From NCBI GenBank assembly GCA_950022655.1, contig OX465581.1, positions 109,413,125 through 109,477,124 on the forward strand: a stretch of DNA of 64,000 nt. Direction: 5' to 3'. Positions within the stretch are counted from its first letter, which is position 1. Every line of letters begins with the position of its first letter. A program made the position numbers and the translations under genes. The notes under the pieces are model-generated. The model had not been told where the DNA came from. It made no database searches and saw only the letters and a list, made by a program, of their open reading frames with translations. Below, piece after piece: positions 62,833-64,000 of this stretch. The stretch comes from Alentia gelatinosa. Taxonomy: Eukaryota > Annelida > Polychaeta > Phyllodocida > Polynoidae.

Positions 62833-64000
62833 CCGCCGGTAGGGGTCGTGGTAGAGACACGCCCCGCGCCTCCGGGGTTCAAACCCAGTCGGGAGACACT
62901 GACCAGCACCCCACACGGTGACTACCTGAACTAACGACTCCGGGCTGGGCGTGATGCGCGCTGCATGGAGGAGATGAGGGGGGGGGGTGTCACTGAAGGT
63001 GCGTCGGGGGGTGGAGCAGGGGGGGGGGGCGCTTGTTAGGGAGGAGGAGTCAATTGGTCCCCTGTGAGCAGCACGTTTACTGTAGTGTAGGGTGGCTGGA
63101 GCAGCAGATATGTCCCTATATGCTACTTTTTCTAAGACCCTATCTTTAAAAAGTACCTTCGACATTAGATATGGTATAGAGCCGATAATATAAGTATAGG
63201 GGTCAATGTACAGCATTGTTATTATCCGTGTATCAGTTCAACTGTGTGCTGTATGTTATGTAGTAATTTCTTAGTTTGTACTTCCCGGTGCGGGAGACGT
63301 TTGAAAAAAACCCCATTTTTCTTGTTCTACCCAACTACTATGTGCTGTATGTTAGATATAGTGAAATGCGACGACATTGTAAATAAATCATTTACAAAGA
63401 ATAATGCGGAACTGGACGAAATTAGCCAAAATGTTCATTGTTCGAGTAATCGGGGCTTTTGTTTGGGTAATCGAGATGAAAAGATGCAAAGAAGTTAGGA
63501 AGGTTATTTTACTGCATGATTTATGCTACAGAAGTATCTGGATTCACTTTAGGGGGATACAAATTTGTATGCCACATGATACTGCCACTTTAGCAAAAGT
63601 TTGAAGGGCTCAAATCAAATTGTTTGAGGTTTTATAGCTCCCGTTCTAGACCGTTGTTTACACTTTGAATCACCAAAGCCTTCCGTGGAATTGAATACGC
63701 ATAGGCCCCTACACTACCTTATTTCCTGTCATTGTATGCGACGCAAGTAGCTCTAGCAACTAAATTTTGAATGCGAACAAATACACAAAACTTCCATGCT
63801 AAACCAGAAGAGACATCTAAGGCATAACGGAAATTTTCACGTCTTTGATGTTATCTCACCTACACAACAAGACATTCTAACCTGACATCTTAGGCTCAGC
63901 TCCACTGCCAGAGTTTCTCCCGGTTCACTTAGTTGAGGCTCAGTATTTCCGCCATTTGGAACAATTTATGTACGGAGAAATAAGTCTGTTATCCTTTACA
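62833..64000. other. Non-coding sequence to the window end
   Basis: Contains G runs at 62978-62987 and 63019-63029 and short open frames without family signal. Nothing further was recognised. Confidence 0.5.

Noticed and set aside
62833..62905. tRNA-like sequence (GGTAGAG and GGGTTCAAACCC)
   Set aside because: The two internal-promoter-like boxes are too close for a tRNA and no cloverleaf could be drawn; at most a decayed SINE head.
62342..63216. Long minus-strand frames (up to 262 codons) rich in Gly, Arg and Ala
   Set aside because: They are translations of the CCGCCCG heptamer array, which is open in every frame; no gene signal.

Overview
This is a gene-poor, A+T-leaning animal (bilaterian) genomic window. 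It has long non-coding stretches, microsatellites, small inverted-repeat transposons and isolated CpG-rich patches. No bacterial operon structure, rRNA, confident tRNA or CRISPR array is visible. The one family-level gene is a Pax1/9 paired-box gene with an invertebrate-like layout. A marine invertebrate is a reasonable guess, but the phylum cannot be read from the sequence alone.

Layout. At 1-11429 there is non-coding sequence with a CT microsatellite, a foldback repeat, a TA-flanked MITE, a TTAA-flanked piggyBac-type MITE, a TATA-containing promoter candidate near 6.07 kb and a conserved-element-like stretch near 10.1 kb. The large coding exon of Pax1/9 lies at 11430-12373 (+). It carries the paired domain and the HSVTDILG octapeptide and runs to the stop codon; its short first exon was not found. 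About 45 kb of intergenic DNA follows (12374-57484). This holds several MITE families, minisatellites, CpG-rich patches with NRF1/ETS/CRE/E-box motifs, and segments dense in GATA, homeodomain and MARE-like sites. At 57485-61530 (-) a two-exon gene is reconstructed here: a signal-peptide exon (61446-61530) joins in phase to a 2.2 kb exon (57485-59652). The predicted product is a 750-residue, cysteine-free secreted protein with a furin-type site and about 15 copies of a degenerate 9-residue repeat. At 61531-64000 there is non-coding DNA with a heptanucleotide array showing an 84-bp higher-order period.

The two genes are convergent (tail to tail). Nothing shows that they act together. The long interval beside Pax1/9 fits a developmental regulatory landscape, but that is inference. 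The most unusual signals are the nonapeptide-repeat secreted protein, 15 occurrences of the near-palindrome GAGC(A/T)GCTC (several as close pairs), the 84-bp higher-order heptamer array, and a set of short transposon families identified by their TTAA or TA flanks and matching ends. Open frames elsewhere are low-complexity or lack splice, family or composition support and are not called as genes.
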